Under the pieces are notes generated by a model, which did not search any database, was not told where the DNA came from, and worked only from the letters and a program-made list of their open reading frames with translations. This document shows, piece after piece, positions 6,197 to 7,195 of a DNA stretch of 7,195 nucleotides. Both the position numbers and the translations under genes were made by a program. How positions within the stretch are numbered: position 1 is the stretch's first letter; the number at the start of each line of letters is the position of its first letter. Source of the DNA: Pseudomonadota bacterium (GTDB lineage Bacteria; Pseudomonadota; Gammaproteobacteria; Steroidobacterales; Steroidobacteraceae); the NCBI GenBank assembly GCA_023433515.1, contig JAEZCN010000070.1, positions 1-7,195 of the forward strand, given 5' to 3'.

Positions 6197-6202
6197 AGTA
6201 TA
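6197..6202 (-). promoter_or_regulatory. Candidate -10 box for lpoA in the rsmI leader
   Basis: The minus strand reads TATACT, one mismatch from TATAAT, 45 nt before the lpoA ATG. No good -35 is found at 16-18 bp upstream, so this is a weak prediction. It lies between the Shine-Dalgarno and the start codon of the divergent rsmI gene. The plus strand also offers TATAGT (6199-6204), but that would put a transcript start beyond the rsmI start codon. Confidence 0.3.
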
Positions 6203-7063
6203 GTGGCTGAAACCAAGGGGCGTCTCGCGGTGATCTCGACGCCCATCGGCAATCTCGGTGACCTGTCGCCGCGCGCACGCGATGAACTTGCGGCCGCGGA
6301 ATGGGTCGCGGCCGAAGACACGCGCAGGACCGGGCAATTGCTGCAGACACTCGGCCTCTCGCGCCCGCTCGTGTCGCTGCATGAACACAATGAAACCGAG
6401 CGCATCGACGAGTTGCTCGCGAAATTGCGCGGCGGCGCGCGCATCGCGCTCGTGAGCGACGCCGGCACGCCGCTGCTGTCGGACCCGGGCTTTGAGCTGG
6501 TGCGACGCGTGGCACAGGAGGGAATGAGCGTGGTCGCGGTGCCCGGTCCTTCGGCCATCACCGCCGCTCTCAGCATCGCCGGTCTACCCACCGAGCGGTT
6601 CTCGTTCGAAGGATTCCTGCCGGCGCGGCTCGCCGAGCGGCGCGCGCGCCTCGCGGCACTCGCGACCGAATCGCGCACGCAGGTGTTTTTCGAAGCGCCA
6701 CATCGCATCGCCGAGTCGCTCGAGGACATGAGCGCGGCATTCGGTGCCACGCGCCGCGCGGCGGTGGCGCGCGAGCTCACGAAGGTGTTCGAGACCGTGT
6801 ATCGCGGCACGCTCGCCGAGCTCGCCGCGTTCGCGCGCAGCGACGCGAATTTCACGCGGGGCGAGATCACGGTGGTGGTGGAGGGCGCGCGCGACCTGCC
6901 CGCCGAAGAGGGCGCGCGCCTCACGCTGGATGAAACATTGCGCGCGTTGCTGCCCGAGCTCGCCCCGAGCAAGGCCGCCGCGGTGGCCGCGAAACTCACG
7001 GGCGCGAAGCGCAACGACGCGTATGCGCGCGCGCTCGCACTCGCGAAAAACTTCGAAAAATAA
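6203..7063 (+). CDS. rsmI: 16S rRNA (cytidine1402-2'-O)-methyltransferase RsmI
   Basis: RsmI methylates the 2'-OH of C1402 in the decoding centre of 16S rRNA using S-adenosylmethionine. RsmH adds the N4 methyl to the same base. From the GTG at 6203 the protein has 286 residues, the same as my recollection of E. coli RsmI. The tetrapyrrole-methylase fold is clear: STPIGNLGDLSPRA at 12-25, AAEDTRRTG at 36-44, LHEHNE at 59-64, IALVSDAGTPLLSDPGF at 81-97, VPGPSAITAAL at 113-123, FEGFLP at 135-140, ARELTKVFET at 189-198, RGEITVVVEG at 219-228, and KRNDAYA in the C-terminal tail at 269-275. Divergence from lpoA across 50 bp is a familiar arrangement. The ATG at 6185 would add six residues and cannot be fully excluded. 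rnpB follows at once, with a promoter starting 15 bp after the stop. Confidence 0.95.
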   Translation: MAETKGRLAVISTPIGNLGDLSPRARDELAAAEWVAAEDTRRTGQLLQTLGLSRPLVSLHEHNETERIDELLAKLRGGARIALVSDAGTPLLSDPGFELVRRVAQEGMSVVAVPGPSAITAALSIAGLPTERFSFEGFLPARLAERRARLAALATESRTQVFFEAPHRIAESLEDMSAAFGATRRAAVARELTKVFETVYRGTLAELAAFARSDANFTRGEITVVVEGARDLPAEEGARLTLDETLRALLPELAPSKAAAVAAKLTGAKRNDAYARALALAKNFEK

Positions 7064-7077
7064 AGCTTCGCGCGACC

Positions 7078-7106
7078 TTGTACCTGCGATCCCATGCCGT
7101 TATGGT
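7078..7106 (+). promoter_or_regulatory. Predicted sigma-70-type promoter of rnpB
   Basis: TTGTAC at 7078-7083 and TATGGT at 7101-7106 are separated by exactly 17 bp. The -10 box matches 4 of 6 consensus positions; the -35 matches only in TTG. The expected transcription start, 6-7 nt after the -10 box, falls at 7112-7113, where the recognisable RNase P RNA sequence begins. That coincidence is the main support. Confidence 0.55.
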
Positions 7107-7112
7107 GCGCGC

Positions 7113-7195
7113 GGAGTCGGCCGGACGGTCGCTGCATTTCTCGCGAAATGTGGAGGAAAGTCCGGGCTCCTGCGGACGAGGTGCCAGGTAACGCC
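7113..7195 (+). ncRNA. rnpB: RNase P RNA, bacterial class A, 5' part (cut by window end)
   Basis: This is the catalytic RNA that removes 5' leaders from precursor tRNAs. The first 83 nt are visible. The 5' strand (GGAGTCGGCCGGACGGTCGC at 7113-7132) aligns with the start of E. coli RNase P RNA as I recall it. A short P3-type hairpin follows, with stem 7135-7140 / 7145-7150 and a four-base loop. The nearly invariant block GGAGGAAAGTCCGGGCTCC lies at 7152-7170 (conserved region I). GGTGCCAGGTAACGCC closes the window at 7180-7195. The P3 arm is short compared with E. coli but like that in Pseudomonas. The 3' two-thirds of the gene, including the tRNA CCA-binding loop, are outside the window. Position next to rsmI fits gammaproteobacteria. 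Confidence 0.96.

Noticed and set aside
6153..6515. A 121-codon N-terminal extension of lpoA
   Set aside because: It would bury the lipoprotein signal peptide in the protein, is Arg-rich like a shadow frame, and overlaps rsmI on the opposite strand.
6160..7137. A 325-codon open frame on the minus strand, antisense to rsmI
   Set aside because: Ser/Arg/Ala-rich shadow with no family motifs. It covers rsmI and runs into rnpB, both of which are certain.
1..7195. Mobile elements, CRISPR, defence genes, tRNAs or prophage remnants
   Set aside because: I saw no long terminal inverted repeats, regularly spaced repeats, transposase or integrase motifs, or tRNA-like cloverleaf. The content is housekeeping genes in a conserved order.

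Overview
The window looks like the chromosome of a high-GC proteobacterium, most likely a gammaproteobacterium of the Xanthomonadales/Nevskiales/Steroidobacter kind. This rests on the gene families, on the order petB-petC-sspA-sspB, and on the divergent pair rsmI / lpoA-yraN next to rnpB. I know that layout from gammaproteobacteria such as Pseudomonas and, in part, Escherichia coli. It is a memory-based comparison, not a search. Every gene looks intact except the two cut by the window edges.

Left part, plus strand (1-2402): the last 196 residues of cytochrome b, all of cytochrome c1, then stringent starvation proteins A and B. The genes overlap or nearly touch (11-bp overlap, 38-bp gap, ATGA overlap) and read as one operon. 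Its first half builds the cytochrome bc1 complex of the inner membrane. Its second half encodes an RNA-polymerase-associated regulator and the ClpXP adaptor for ssrA-tagged proteins.

Middle and right part, minus strand (6152 down to 2395): lpoA (outer-membrane lipoprotein activator of a peptidoglycan synthase), yraN (UPF0102 nuclease-fold protein), can (beta-class carbonic anhydrase) and a protein with two CBS domains and a C-terminal ACT/AcuB-like region. This string converges on sspB and overlaps it by 8 bp, so no terminator lies between the two opposing units. The can-CBS pair sits where diaA and a BON-domain lipoprotein gene commonly lie in related genomes. It is the most locus-specific part of the window.

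Right end, plus strand (6203-7195): rsmI (16S rRNA C1402 2'-O-methyltransferase) is divergent from lpoA across only 50 bp. It is followed by a promoter and the first 83 nt of the RNase P RNA gene rnpB, which runs off the edge.

I see no mobile element, CRISPR array, tRNA, phage gene or defence system. The points worth a second look are modest: a PVWY instead of PEWY motif in cytochrome b, a short SspB linker, the can-CBS pair, a 17-bp tandem duplication at the yraN stop, a 10-bp stem-loop before can, and compact divergent and convergent junctions.
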